Shown one piece after another: positions 26,479 to 35,365 of a stretch of 64,000 nt of DNA. Position 1 is the stretch's first letter. Every line of letters begins with the position of its first letter. The notes beneath the pieces are model-generated. The model searched no databases. It was given only the letters and a program-made list of their open reading frames with translations, and was not told the origin of the DNA. The position numbers and the translations under genes are program-made. The DNA comes from Paenibacillus glacialis (GTDB taxonomy: Bacteria; Bacillota; Bacilli; Paenibacillales; Paenibacillaceae): NCBI RefSeq assembly GCF_001637205.1, contig NZ_LVJH01000070.1, forward strand, positions 310,001 through 374,000. Reading direction: 5' to 3'.

Positions 26479-27343
26479 ATTCTTTCACAGGTAAACCCTC
26501 TAGATTCTCAACTGTGATCGTATAGTCATCTATCGAATTTGGAATTTTATCGCCATCATTTAACTTTATTTTAATTGAACGATGTACTTTGGCCGATGAA
26601 AATTGACCTAATTTCGAATTGTGTTCCCACCAGAACACTTTATTTACCTCCATACTACCGTCTGGTCTTGCTGATGAAGAATCATTTGCGAACAATGTAA
26701 TAAATGCTTGTTTCAACTTCTCGCTATCCTCATCTGAGAATCCCGTTCTCTCAGCTAATTGTGGATTGATACTACCGCAGAAAAGATATACTCCGAAATC
26801 AACACGATGCTTCATCCCCATGGTGTCAGATGTCTTCTTACTTGGGTCCTTCTCATTCGTCGTAGAGTTAACACTCTTAGTAATTTGCATACTCGTAATT
26901 TCAACAGGACTAACACTTGTTGCTGCATGAATAGAAACAGGTCCTCGTACTCCTACTGAAACATCCGTTCCTTTAAAAGCAAACACTTGTCCGAATGCGC
27001 GGACATCATACCATGCCTTACTAGCAAACATTTCAACTAATTCCTCTTTATTCGCTGCTTTATTATTCTTCGCAAAATACGGCGCTACATCTTCATTGCC
27101 TGACACACGGTCATAAATACTACGATATCCATCCGCACGACGTTCATCTGACTGTACTAAGATAGCTTCCCCTGCATCTTGTAAACGATTGCGGAGTTTC
27201 CTCTTAATCGCGACATCGGATACCTCTCCATGTCCATCATAATCTTGACGCGGACGATTACCATTCAATGGATCTCCGTTGGGATTAGCTTTATCCACTG
27301 TAAATACAATAGCGAAGTCAATTTTATTCTGAATTGTTGTCAT
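26465..27343 (-). CDS. cas7c: Cas7/Csd2, type I-C Cascade backbone
   Basis: 292 residues from the ATG seven bases behind GAGGAGA (a TTG one codon upstream is in frame). The I-C Cas7 signature is DFAIVFTVDKANPNGDPLNG at the N-terminus, with DVAIKRKLRNRLQDAG next (RNA-binding region). VRGPVSIHAATSVSPVEI (about 135-150) and MGMKHRVDFGVY (about 175) follow. It forms the filament along the crRNA spacer. The start lies inside the cas8c 3' end. Confidence 0.95.
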   Translation of the reverse strand: MTTIQNKIDFAIVFTVDKANPNGDPLNGNRPRQDYDGHGEVSDVAIKRKLRNRLQDAGEAILVQSDERRADGYRSIYDRVSGNEDVAPYFAKNNKAANKEELVEMFASKAWYDVRAFGQVFAFKGTDVSVGVRGPVSIHAATSVSPVEITSMQITKSVNSTTNEKDPSKKTSDTMGMKHRVDFGVYLFCGSINPQLAERTGFSDEDSEKLKQAFITLFANDSSSARPDGSMEVNKVFWWEHNSKLGQFSSAKVHRSIKIKLNDGDKIPNSIDDYTITVENLEGLPVKEYDGL

Positions 27344-27721
27344 CAATATTCTCCTCTTTCTGTTCTTTATTTGTGTAATTACCCATATCCTTCACTTGGC
27401 TACTGTATCCGAGTAAGAACAACGGACCTAACGCTTCATTATTCATATATTCAACTGAGATACGGTCTTCAATCTCTCGAATCAACTTATTATAATATGA
27501 TATATTCTCTCCTCGACGGACTTGATAAGGATGAAGTTGTTTACGAATCGTCATCCATGTGCGAGCAGGACGCTGTGAGAATGCGTTAAAATAGCGCGTC
27601 GCATTGGTTGCCCGTTTTTCACCTCGACGGTTAAGTTCTTTACGTTCTAACACTTCGGCCACACCAAGCAATCTTCCGAATAAATAGTCGCGCGACGGAT
27701 TGTCAATTTCTAACGTCATAT
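27324..27721 (-). CDS. cas11c: Putative internally translated Cas11c from the 3' part of cas8c
   Basis: Within cas8c an in-frame ATG (N-terminus MTLEIDNPSRDYLFGRLLGV) is preceded by AAAAGGAGGAAATCAAT on the minus strand, a strong Shine-Dalgarno with ~8-base spacing. In known I-C systems the small subunit Cas11c is made from exactly this kind of internal start. The product would be about 132 residues, almost wholly helical, and would line the Cascade belly. Seen: the ribosome binding site and ATG. Inferred: translation. Confidence 0.7.
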
Positions 27722-29327
27722 TGATTTCCTCCTTTTCATATTGTTTGCGGATCAATGCACAAGCAATATTCAATGTTCTTTGCCATTCACCTGTCCGGCT
27801 TAATAAGTCATCCTTAAAGCTCAGCGGATTCTTCACTCGGTTAAAAATCGCTCTTACGATATCTTTTGGTATCGCCGCATGGTCAACGATGCAAGGTAGT
27901 AAACGCGTAAACAATTCCTTTTTTATTCTAGGATCTGCTCTGTCACCGTAGACTGACTCAACAATATGATAAGTTGAAGGTGTTCCGACGTAATCTACTA
28001 CTTTTTTGTTATCCGCATCATAATAAATCTGATACCACTTGCACGTACGATGCCAATGAGATAATTCATCTAGAAATAACGCACTATCCAGCTCTTGGTA
28101 ATAGACGATAGCCAATCTTCCAGTTGTCGCAGCATCAACAGCCATTACAATGATATGGTCAACGCCTTCGATTAAAAAGTTGTGTTTCATTCCTTGGAAT
28201 GCTTGTTGCACTTGTTCTGCAATGACAAGATTCGTATAGTCTCTTTCAGTCTCATCGTTAGATGACAGTTCACGTTCCAGTTCGAGCTCCAATTCGTCTA
28301 ATGCGTCTGATTCATTCGAATTCTTTAATATATCCAATGTCCCCTGGAAAGGTTGAACTACCGCAGGATTTTTAACTCCAAATGTAACAAAATTTCGCGT
28401 ATCCGCGCGGTATCCCTGCCGTTGAATGAGCCATCTTAATGCACTATGCGCTTTTTGTGATACATCATATCCGATCTGCACAGCTTGACTAGGTTTGTCG
28501 AAACGGCCGCGATATGTAAATCCTTTGTCATCATTAGAAGAGATTAACTTGGACATATCACCCGCATTACGCAGGCGTGATCCATGCTGTTCTGCTAATG
28601 TTGCAATCTCACCGCTAATATAACAGAGACCTTTGGCCGCAGTTCCGTCCATTGTATGAGCAAGGTAGTTCTGAAATATTTGAAAGAGTTCTTTATCTTC
28701 CCATACAGGAAGATCAGTCGAATGTTCTCTTAACAGATTAAAGCGTACAAGTGACTCGCTGCTATCCCCAGTTACGACTTTATAAATATCGGGTTTCTCT
28801 ATCCCATATTTCGTAGCATTGCTGCTTGTCCATTTTTCGATTAACTTGCCATTCTCATCTACAAATAACACCTTCGATTCCACAAGATCGCGGATAACAT
28901 TGCCTTTCTTAACGTAGTTGTATATTAGTTCAACCTTGGGATGACTGAATTCGCTCGTTGCCCAATCTTCCATCTGGCCGATATATTGTGGGTAATTATC
29001 TGCACGTTTCTGTGCCCCACCATACTTCATATAATCTGCTGCTACATAAAACAATTTATCATGTATAAAGTGTCCCGCTACCTTCGCTCCAGCACGATTA
29101 GCAGAATTTAGCGTTGCTGGTACAATAGTTCGTGCTTCCTCTTTTGGTACAACCTCTGCTTGGAAAAAGTTACCATCACGATCTAATGTCACTTCAATTT
29201 GTGCACTTTGAGTCACATGAGAGATTGGCAGTAAAGTGAAACGTTGGCCTTCGCCCCGTGATTTAAACTCTCCCACTTGCTTAACATTATTGTCGTACAC
29301 ATCATACAAGCGCTTCATCCAGCTCAT
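27324..29327 (-). CDS. cas8c: Cas8c/Csd1, type I-C Cascade large subunit
   Basis: 667 residues. The family features are an N-terminal SWMKRLYDVYDNNVKQVGEF, YMKYGGAQKRADN (about 95), LRWLIQRQGYRADTRNFVTF (about 290) and a C-terminal helical segment (LFGRLLGVAEVLERKELNRR, about 555) that in I-C also yields an internally translated Cas11c. An ATG at about 27720 (MTLEIDNPSRDYLFGRLLGV) behind AGGAGG is well placed for that internal start. PAM recognition belongs to this subunit. The start overlaps the cas5c stop (ATGA). Confidence 0.95.
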   Translation of the reverse strand: MSWMKRLYDVYDNNVKQVGEFKSRGEGQRFTLLPISHVTQSAQIEVTLDRDGNFFQAEVVPKEEARTIVPATLNSANRAGAKVAGHFIHDKLFYVAADYMKYGGAQKRADNYPQYIGQMEDWATSEFSHPKVELIYNYVKKGNVIRDLVESKVLFVDENGKLIEKWTSSNATKYGIEKPDIYKVVTGDSSESLVRFNLLREHSTDLPVWEDKELFQIFQNYLAHTMDGTAAKGLCYISGEIATLAEQHGSRLRNAGDMSKLISSNDDKGFTYRGRFDKPSQAVQIGYDVSQKAHSALRWLIQRQGYRADTRNFVTFGVKNPAVVQPFQGTLDILKNSNESDALDELELELERELSSNDETERDYTNLVIAEQVQQAFQGMKHNFLIEGVDHIIVMAVDAATTGRLAIVYYQELDSALFLDELSHWHRTCKWYQIYYDADNKKVVDYVGTPSTYHIVESVYGDRADPRIKKELFTRLLPCIVDHAAIPKDIVRAIFNRVKNPLSFKDDLLSRTGEWQRTLNIACALIRKQYEKEEINMTLEIDNPSRDYLFGRLLGVAEVLERKELNRRGEKRATNATRYFNAFSQRPARTWMTIRKQLHPYQVRRGENISYYNKLIREIEDRISVEYMNNEALGPLFLLGYSSQVKDMGNYTNKEQKEENIDDNNSE

Positions 29328-30052
29328 TTATTCACCTCCCCTTGGAACATTTCGGAATACTCTTCCTCCACAGACTTCAGATTCGTACCTAGCATGAATG
29401 CTTTTAGCTCCTGCTCTTTAATGGAACGCACAGTAAGACAATCTTCGGGTCTATCGAATTGGATAATACCGTTCTTCATCACAGGAATACAGATCCGTGC
29501 TTCTAATTCATTTCTTCCAGTCTCATCCGGGTAGTTAAATCCATGGAACATGGAGCCGAAATTAATCTCCCCATATTCATCGTAGTCACTCTTACCGCTT
29601 TGGAATTCACAAGCTTCAACATAACCTTGGCACTCTCGACTTCCAAGATAAATATCCCGCCGTCCCCCACGCTCAACTGAACGCTTCGCGACGTTATGAT
29701 GTTTATTCTCATTGCGATCATGTTCAAGGTCAGGACGATGCTCATTGAACTCAAAGTGAGCGCGAACTTGATAGGATGGGTTGCGTAAATAAGTATAATA
29801 AGCTAGCTCATTGGATGATTCATGATGTTTCGTCGGCCGTAAGCCCTTCACTTCCGTTTGTATTGCATTCATGACTCTGACTTCATCTATATACCAAATT
29901 ATAGTAGGCTTCCAGTATATGGATTCAACAATCCCTTTCAGCGCTTGATATGTTGGAATTTGATATGTGAACTTTTCGCCGCCAATTTTGGTAACAGGAT
30001 CTGTAAATAGAGCGTATTTACCATGGACAATAAAATCAATACTATTTCGCAT
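29324..30052 (-). CDS. cas5c: Cas5c (Csd5), crRNA-processing endoribonuclease
   Basis: 242 residues. In type I-C, which lacks Cas6, Cas5c cuts the repeat RNA at the base of its hairpin. Features: the N-terminal ferredoxin strand (NSIDFIVHGKYALFTDPVTK), the YQALKGIVESIYWKPTIIWY helix that carries the catalytic Tyr/Lys region, HHNVAKRSVERGGRRDIYLG (about 105-125) and the G-rich DEYGEINFGSMFHGFNYPDE. It has AAGGAGG and lies 15 bases after cas3. Confidence 0.95.
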   Translation of the reverse strand: MRNSIDFIVHGKYALFTDPVTKIGGEKFTYQIPTYQALKGIVESIYWKPTIIWYIDEVRVMNAIQTEVKGLRPTKHHESSNELAYYTYLRNPSYQVRAHFEFNEHRPDLEHDRNENKHHNVAKRSVERGGRRDIYLGSRECQGYVEACEFQSGKSDYDEYGEINFGSMFHGFNYPDETGRNELEARICIPVMKNGIIQFDRPEDCLTVRSIKEQELKAFMLGTNLKSVEEEYSEMFQGEVNK

Positions 30053-30067
30053 GTTTTCTCACCTCCT

Positions 30068-32503
30068 TCAATAGATAGATTGACACTGTTCTCCTTCTCC
30101 AGTAAGGGACAGACCGAATTCTTTGTGATAGCCGCCATCCTGAAGTGCATATACCCCTTTCGTATGAAGTGGAAATATCAAATCCTCTTTAACTAACTGA
30201 CGTAGCGTATGACTATACACATTGACACTATATAACTGAGCCTTTTTTAATAACAGATTCAATTGATCGTAATCACGGATCTCCTCATTCAAGTCTGCTA
30301 TTAATTTCCGGCCTTCATCATGATATGGAACTAATATCCCTGTCGTCGGGGCTTCAATCACTTCGAAACGAGATTCAAGCGTCTTATACATCGATCGCAC
30401 TGACGTCTTCCGGCATCCCTGTGGTACAGCGTCGGAATACTTCTGACTATGATCAATCAATTCAATTAAAGGAATATTAAGCTTGGAATCTGACATTCGG
30501 ATTTCTCGCGCTGCCTTCGTTAAATAGAAGTCAAAATAAGTCTGAATCGCTGCCGGACTAAGCAGATCTTCAGCTAATTCACTTCGAGTTAGGACATCTT
30601 CTTCGGTCACCTTTTGACCAAGTGCAATTTCAGGTAATCTCGATAACGCTTCATCTTGCGCACGTATAATATATACCGTTCCTTTGGCGTATTCACCATT
30701 GCGGTTACACCGACCTGCCGCTTGGGCGATTGAATCTAATCCCGCCAATGAGCGGATCACACATTCAAAACTAATATCTACCCCTGCCTCAATGAGTTGC
30801 GTACTTACGCAGATCACTTTCTCATCGCCTGACTTAAGCTTCTTCTTTACTTCTTTTAGAATATCCTTACGATGCTGCGGACACATCGATGTACTTAAAT
30901 GATATACGCTGTATCCTGATGATTTCTCCAACTCATGATACACATTTAGAACTGCCTTTTTCGTATTTAAAATAATAAGTAATGATTGCTTATCTTCTAA
31001 TTCATCTAACGCAAAGTTGCTAATTTCGTTTGCATTCCAACCTTGCTTGGATACTTTACTTTTGATTGATACTCGTTGAAACGCTTTCACAACATTGGGT
31101 AAATCCCTCACCATTTCAGCATCTGCATTCATCAGTAGTGGATATGCTGTTTCCGTAAGCGATGGCTGCGTTGCTGTGCACAGGATAATACTGCTCTTAC
31201 CAAAGTAATGTAGAAAGTTCACAGCGCTATTAAATAAAGGGATATGCTTGATAGGTACAGATTGCACTTCGTCAAAGATGACAATCGCATTCGTTAGATT
31301 ATGTAACCTGCGCGCTTTGCGAGTTCCCTTACCATAGAATGTATCTAAAAATTGTACCATCGTCGTAAAAATAATCGGGTGATCCCAATTATCTCGTGCT
31401 AATTGTATTTGTTTTAGTGAAGGCTTTTGATAATAATCTAGTTCGTCATCACCTGCCGCATCATCAATGACATTCGCATGATGTTCCAAGACCATATCTT
31501 TGTTCTTAATAATCTTCCGAACGGCATCCGCATTTTGTTCTAATATTGTTGTGTATGGGACGACATAGATGATCCGGTCCTTAGCTTCTAAATGCGCGTG
31601 CTTCAACGCATATCGCAAGCTTGCAAACGTCTTCCCACCACCTGTTGGAATCGATAATTGACGAATCGATGAAGGTTCTTCTGCTAAACGGTCACATTGT
31701 TCTGACATTGCTACACGTAGTTGGTTGATCGGATGTGACGCTTCTGGACCTGCTGCCCATTCTTGTAATTGATCTATCAAATGATCATAACTCTCTTTAA
31801 AAAACAACTGATTCGATGGATATAAATCCGATCTATCCTCTTCATCAAACCGACGAGAATCTGTACGATCCGCATCAATAAGACAACTAAAGATATACTT
31901 CATCAATATACTATGATAGACAAGCTTAGAGATGTGACTTTTCCGCTGCCATTGCTTCGATAGTTGTTGAAGTTGCAATAGATAGGTTTTCATTTCCTTC
32001 AATGAAGCCTGATAGAGTTCTTCAACCCTCGCTTGATTGCCTGGAACGCTTAAGAATGTTGTGCATACTTCCTCGTAATGAGGGAGGTCTTCCCTACATA
32101 CCCTTCTAAAGAAATCAGATTGACTCCCATCCGTCTGCAAAAAGTTCTGCAATCCCGAATGATGTGAGAGAATAACCATCCCTACCATTTCGATCACAAT
32201 ATTGGATATACTCTCGCTTAGCTTTTTGGGAGAATCAATATAATATCGTTCATATAAATACTTCGCCCCTGCCGACGAATGATCAATTTTTACAGAAGGT
32301 GCTCCTAGCTTTTTCACAGCATTTTCAATATATGTACTGAACGCTTTCGTATTCTTTCCCATGTCATGTAAATAACCAGCAAGCTCCGCCATGGATTGAA
32401 CGTTCACCTTCTTGCCGAATTCCTTCGCAATAGCTGAGACCGATTCTAAATGTTCTTGTACCGTTTGTTCTTTATAATCCGTCTTTCTCATATGTGCAAT
32501 CAT
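30068..32503 (-). CDS. cas3: Cas3 HD-nuclease/helicase (type I-C)
   Basis: 811 residues, HD nuclease fused to SF2 helicase. HD motifs: AGYLHDMGKNTKAF (about 47), KIDHSSAGAKYLY (about 73) and ILSHHSG (about 112). Helicase motifs: Walker A IPTGGGKTFASL (about 286), FTTMVQFLDTFYG, DEVQ box IVIFDEVQSVP (about 413), motif III LCTATQPSL, motif V QLIEAGVDIS (about 576) and motif VI AQAAGRCNRNG (about 600). All catalytic residues appear intact. It is the first gene of the cas operon and degrades target DNA recruited by Cascade. AAGGAGA lies seven bases before the ATG. Confidence 0.96.
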   Translation of the reverse strand: MIAHMRKTDYKEQTVQEHLESVSAIAKEFGKKVNVQSMAELAGYLHDMGKNTKAFSTYIENAVKKLGAPSVKIDHSSAGAKYLYERYYIDSPKKLSESISNIVIEMVGMVILSHHSGLQNFLQTDGSQSDFFRRVCREDLPHYEEVCTTFLSVPGNQARVEELYQASLKEMKTYLLQLQQLSKQWQRKSHISKLVYHSILMKYIFSCLIDADRTDSRRFDEEDRSDLYPSNQLFFKESYDHLIDQLQEWAAGPEASHPINQLRVAMSEQCDRLAEEPSSIRQLSIPTGGGKTFASLRYALKHAHLEAKDRIIYVVPYTTILEQNADAVRKIIKNKDMVLEHHANVIDDAAGDDELDYYQKPSLKQIQLARDNWDHPIIFTTMVQFLDTFYGKGTRKARRLHNLTNAIVIFDEVQSVPIKHIPLFNSAVNFLHYFGKSSIILCTATQPSLTETAYPLLMNADAEMVRDLPNVVKAFQRVSIKSKVSKQGWNANEISNFALDELEDKQSLLIILNTKKAVLNVYHELEKSSGYSVYHLSTSMCPQHRKDILKEVKKKLKSGDEKVICVSTQLIEAGVDISFECVIRSLAGLDSIAQAAGRCNRNGEYAKGTVYIIRAQDEALSRLPEIALGQKVTEEDVLTRSELAEDLLSPAAIQTYFDFYLTKAAREIRMSDSKLNIPLIELIDHSQKYSDAVPQGCRKTSVRSMYKTLESRFEVIEAPTTGILVPYHDEGRKLIADLNEEIRDYDQLNLLLKKAQLYSVNVYSHTLRQLVKEDLIFPLHTKGVYALQDGGYHKEFGLSLTGEGEQCQSIY

Positions 32504-32620
32504 GAATACATCTCCTTATCCATTGTCGACACAAACGCAGCAGTTACTTCCTAATTTTAAGCACTCCATAAACAACATCTTATTCGTGATAGATCGATCC
32601 GGATTTTTTTGTTTTTTATC

Positions 32621-32836
32621 TTAATTGGTCTTCAGGTCTTTGGCGATTATGGTCACAACTTTTATTAAGGCACAATTTTCCTCTTCAAGTTCTTTAATTC
32701 TGGATTTGAATTTCTTGACCTCTACGGCAGAAATCTGTTCATTACCTACCCTAATATTTTGAGTTACATTCTGTCTGACTTGCTTAGCTTTCATGGATCG
32801 ACACAACCTTCCAATATAATTGTAACATTCTCCCAT
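32621..32836 (-). CDS. Small coiled-coil hypothetical protein
   Basis: 71 codons. The C-terminal half has a coiled-coil character (KKFKSRIKELEEENCALIKV, then VTIIAKDLK), like the leucine zipper of IS3-type OrfA proteins. A more likely start is the internal Met at SMKAKQVRQN, which would give 57 residues. No ribosome binding site decides it. It lies between cas3 and the far end of array 2, which otherwise holds only relics. Confidence 0.35.
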   Translation of the reverse strand: MGECYNYIGRLCRSMKAKQVRQNVTQNIRVGNEQISAVEVKKFKSRIKELEEENCALIKVVTIIAKDLKTN

Positions 32837-32904
32837 TACATGTCCACTGATTTATAATAGTTCTAGTATCTGTTTGTTTAAAGGATTACCTCTATGACTA
32901 CAAG

Positions 32905-33080
32905 AGCTTACGCATAATAGTTTAGACGGCCCAGCGTTTATTCCCTTGAACTTCATGCTCAGTTTAGCGAATTCTGAACTTGCTAAGAGTATTAAGAAGT
33001 TGGCCAACGTTCGTGTATTTGCAAACGATGGAGGAACGACCTGTTTTGATCTAAACAAATATTTATTTCTATGTTCTATT
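32905..33080 (+). pseudogene. Unidentified gene fragment upstream of cas3
   Basis: On the plus strand a frame reads HNSLDGPAFIPLNFMLSLAN, then SELAKSIKKLANVRVFANDG, GTTCFDLNKYLF and stops. It looks like the conserved C-terminal part of a protein but has no start. I could not assign the family. Confidence 0.3.
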
Positions 33081-33151
33081 TAAATATTTTATTAAGCCAT
33101 TATATATACTATATACTGGTTGAATTGGGAAATAAATCTATTTATAACATC

Positions 33152-33196
33152 AAAAAAGGTCCTCTTTTACTTAAAAAGTAAAAGAAAACCTTTTTT
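33152..33196. terminator. Bidirectional terminator beyond array 2
   Basis: AAAAAAGG..TCTTTTAC pairs with GTAAAAGA..CCTTTTTT across a short loop. It lies 25 bases past the last (oldest) repeat of array 2 in the direction of array transcription. Confidence 0.8.
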
Positions 33197-33220
33197 CTCT
33201 TCATATTTAAATAGTACATA

Positions 33221-34831
33221 TTTTCAATCCACGCACTCGCAAGGAGTGCGACAAAAGTTGTGAGACATAATACATTGTATCATTAATATTTCAATTCAGG
33301 CACTCATACAGAGTGCGACTTTAACATCATCGACCATTCCTTGCACCTTGGTTGATTTCAATCCACGAACTCTCACGTAGAGTGCGACGCTAACATTTGC
33401 TCCATCAATGCCGAACCTTGAATTTCAATCCACGCACTCACGTAGAGTGCGACTTATTCCAACTTCATTTACATAAAAAATGATAATTTCAATCCACGCA
33501 CTCACATAGAGTGCGACCGAATAAATGGCTAATGTTTCGAGTGTTGAAAAATTTCAATCCACGCACTCACATAGAGTGCGACCCGCTTCAATATTGGTTG
33601 TGGTTTCTAAATCAAATTTCAATCCACGCACTCACATAGAGTGCGACTTTTCTACAAAAACCGCACAACTTGGAATTATCAATTTCAATCCACGCACTCA
33701 CATAGAGTGCGACGGCAAGAGCTAATGAATGATGCAATGCAAGCACAATTTCAATCCACGCACTCACATAGAGTGCGACAAACGCACCCCTCTATAGTAA
33801 GTCTTCAAAATAATTTCAATCCACGCACTCACATAGAGTGCGACAATATGTTCGTGAAAAAGAGGGGAAAAGATACACATTTCAATCCACGCACTCACAT
33901 AGAGTGCGACGGCAAGAGCTAATGAATGATGCAATGCAAGCACAATTTCAATCCACGCACTCACATAGAGTGCGACAAACGCACCCCTCTATAGTAAGTC
34001 TTCAAAATAATTTCAATCCACGCACTCACATAGAGTGCGACTTGCTTACTTTTCTGCTTTATCTCTTGCTGAAAATTTCAATCCACGCACTCACATAGAG
34101 TGCGACGGCAACCGCAGGATTCGTAGGTGACTCCGTTAAATTTCAATCCACGCACTCACATAGAGTGCGACAATCTATCGCGTTGTTGAATAGCATTCCA
34201 ATGTGATTTCAATCCACGCACTCACATAGAGTGCGACAACAACAGCATCGATATATAAACAATAATAAGAAATTTCAATCCACGCACTCACATAGAGTGC
34301 GACCTTGGTTAAGCAGTTCATGCAAAAGCCTTTCCCAAATTTCAATCCACGCACTCACATAGAGTGCGACTGATCCATCTTTCGCCCCGGATTTGCCGGG
34401 AAATATTTCAATCCACGCACTCACATAGAGTGCGACGGAGCGAGCTGATACGTTCCGCCTGAGAGAGCGAGATTTCAATCCACGCACTCACATAGAGTGC
34501 GACAAGAAACCCACTTATTTATAGTACAGCAAGTGGAATTTCAATCCACGCACTCACATAGAGTGCGACGATCATAGTTTTTTTTATTTATTTGTCGCTT
34601 AGAATTTCAATCCACGCACTCACATAGAGTGCGACCAAACGCGCATGTTCGTTATCGTTAACCGACGAAATTTCAATCCACGCACTCACATAGAGTGCGA
34701 CGAAACACCGAGCTACAACTATCAAGAGTCAGGGATTTCAATCCACGCACTCACATAGAGTGCGACGAGATCCGCATCACGTCTGGTTATCGTTCTGAAA
34801 TTTCAATCCACGCACTCACATAGAGTGCGAC
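33221..34831 (-). CRISPR. Type I-C CRISPR array 2: 25 repeats, 24 spacers
   Basis: The 32-bp repeat differs from array 1 only in the loop: ACTC-ACATAG-AGTGCGAC instead of ACTC-GTACAG-AGTGCGAC. The orientation is the same, with the leader on the right (34832 on). The oldest four repeats at the left end are degenerate: 33221 (loop GCAAGG), 33288 (TTCAGG in the 5' part), 33355 (34 bases, two extra) and 33422 (loop ACGTAG). Two spacers occur twice (33714 and 33911; 33780 and 33977), as part of an internal tandem duplication. There is no adjacent complete cas set; processing must rely on the operon at 24.5-32.5 kb. Confidence 0.98.
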
Positions 34832-35003
34832 TGCGAAAAAGTAATGTGAAAAGTGAATTTTCAACGGTTTTATAGTGAAAATATATAAATCTACACTTCT
34901 TTCTTCGCTTATAAAGCAAATATTTACCAAACTATAGATATTTTCCAAATTTTTTAGGTGCGAACCTCCTAGGGATTTCATGTGCGCTTCCGGTTCGCAC
35001 TAA
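34832..35003 (-). promoter_or_regulatory. Leader of CRISPR array 2
   Basis: It starts TGCGAAAAAGTAATGTGAAA and carries TTTATAGTGAAAAT, like leader 1. The 43-base hairpin element GTGCGAACC...GGTTCGCAC is at 34957-35001. The middle part is diverged and lacks the GTATCCATCC repeats of leader 1. Conservation at the repeat-proximal end suggests that Cas1-Cas2 can still use it. Confidence 0.82.
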
Positions 35004-35004
35004 A

Positions 35005-35065
35005 TATTTCACCTTATGTTTATCATTGTTTCCTAGTATATCACACCTGCGAATCAACCAAAATA
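35005..35065 (-). pseudogene. Remnant of a cas2 3' end
   Basis: On the minus strand the frame reads LIRRCDILGNNDKHKVKYL. This aligns with the Cas2 C-terminus LRFYVLGNNHKHKVKHI of this window, in the same position relative to the leader hairpin. Nothing else of cas2 or cas1 is found to the right. Confidence 0.75.
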
Positions 35066-35089
35066 AGGTAATTTAAATTGTGATTTTTT

Positions 35090-35218
35090 TAAAACAAAAC
35101 GTTTACAAGCCTGATTCGAACACGTCTTAACGAAGAAGATGTGAATCGAATCGTAGATAAATTGGGTTATAAAGAAATGCTATCATCAATTCGCATACCC
35201 GTAACCCGTTTTAAATCC
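35090..35218 (+). pseudogene. Unidentified plus-strand gene fragment
   Basis: A frame reads KTFTSLIRTRLNEEDVNRIV, then DKLGYKEMLSSIRIPVTRFK, stop. It has no start codon or ribosome binding site and is not recognised. It marks another rearrangement boundary beyond the cas2 scrap. Between 35219 and 35365 I see nothing. Confidence 0.25.
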
Positions 35219-35365
35219 TGAAGTCGTTTTTAGGACAAACCGTATAATGAGTGTCAGCAGTTCAAAGACACAGATATAAGTGATAGACCTCTGGTTACAT
35301 CGTCAGGTAACTTGAGTACATATTACAAAAGATGATAAACCCAGATTTATCAAATCCCCAACACC

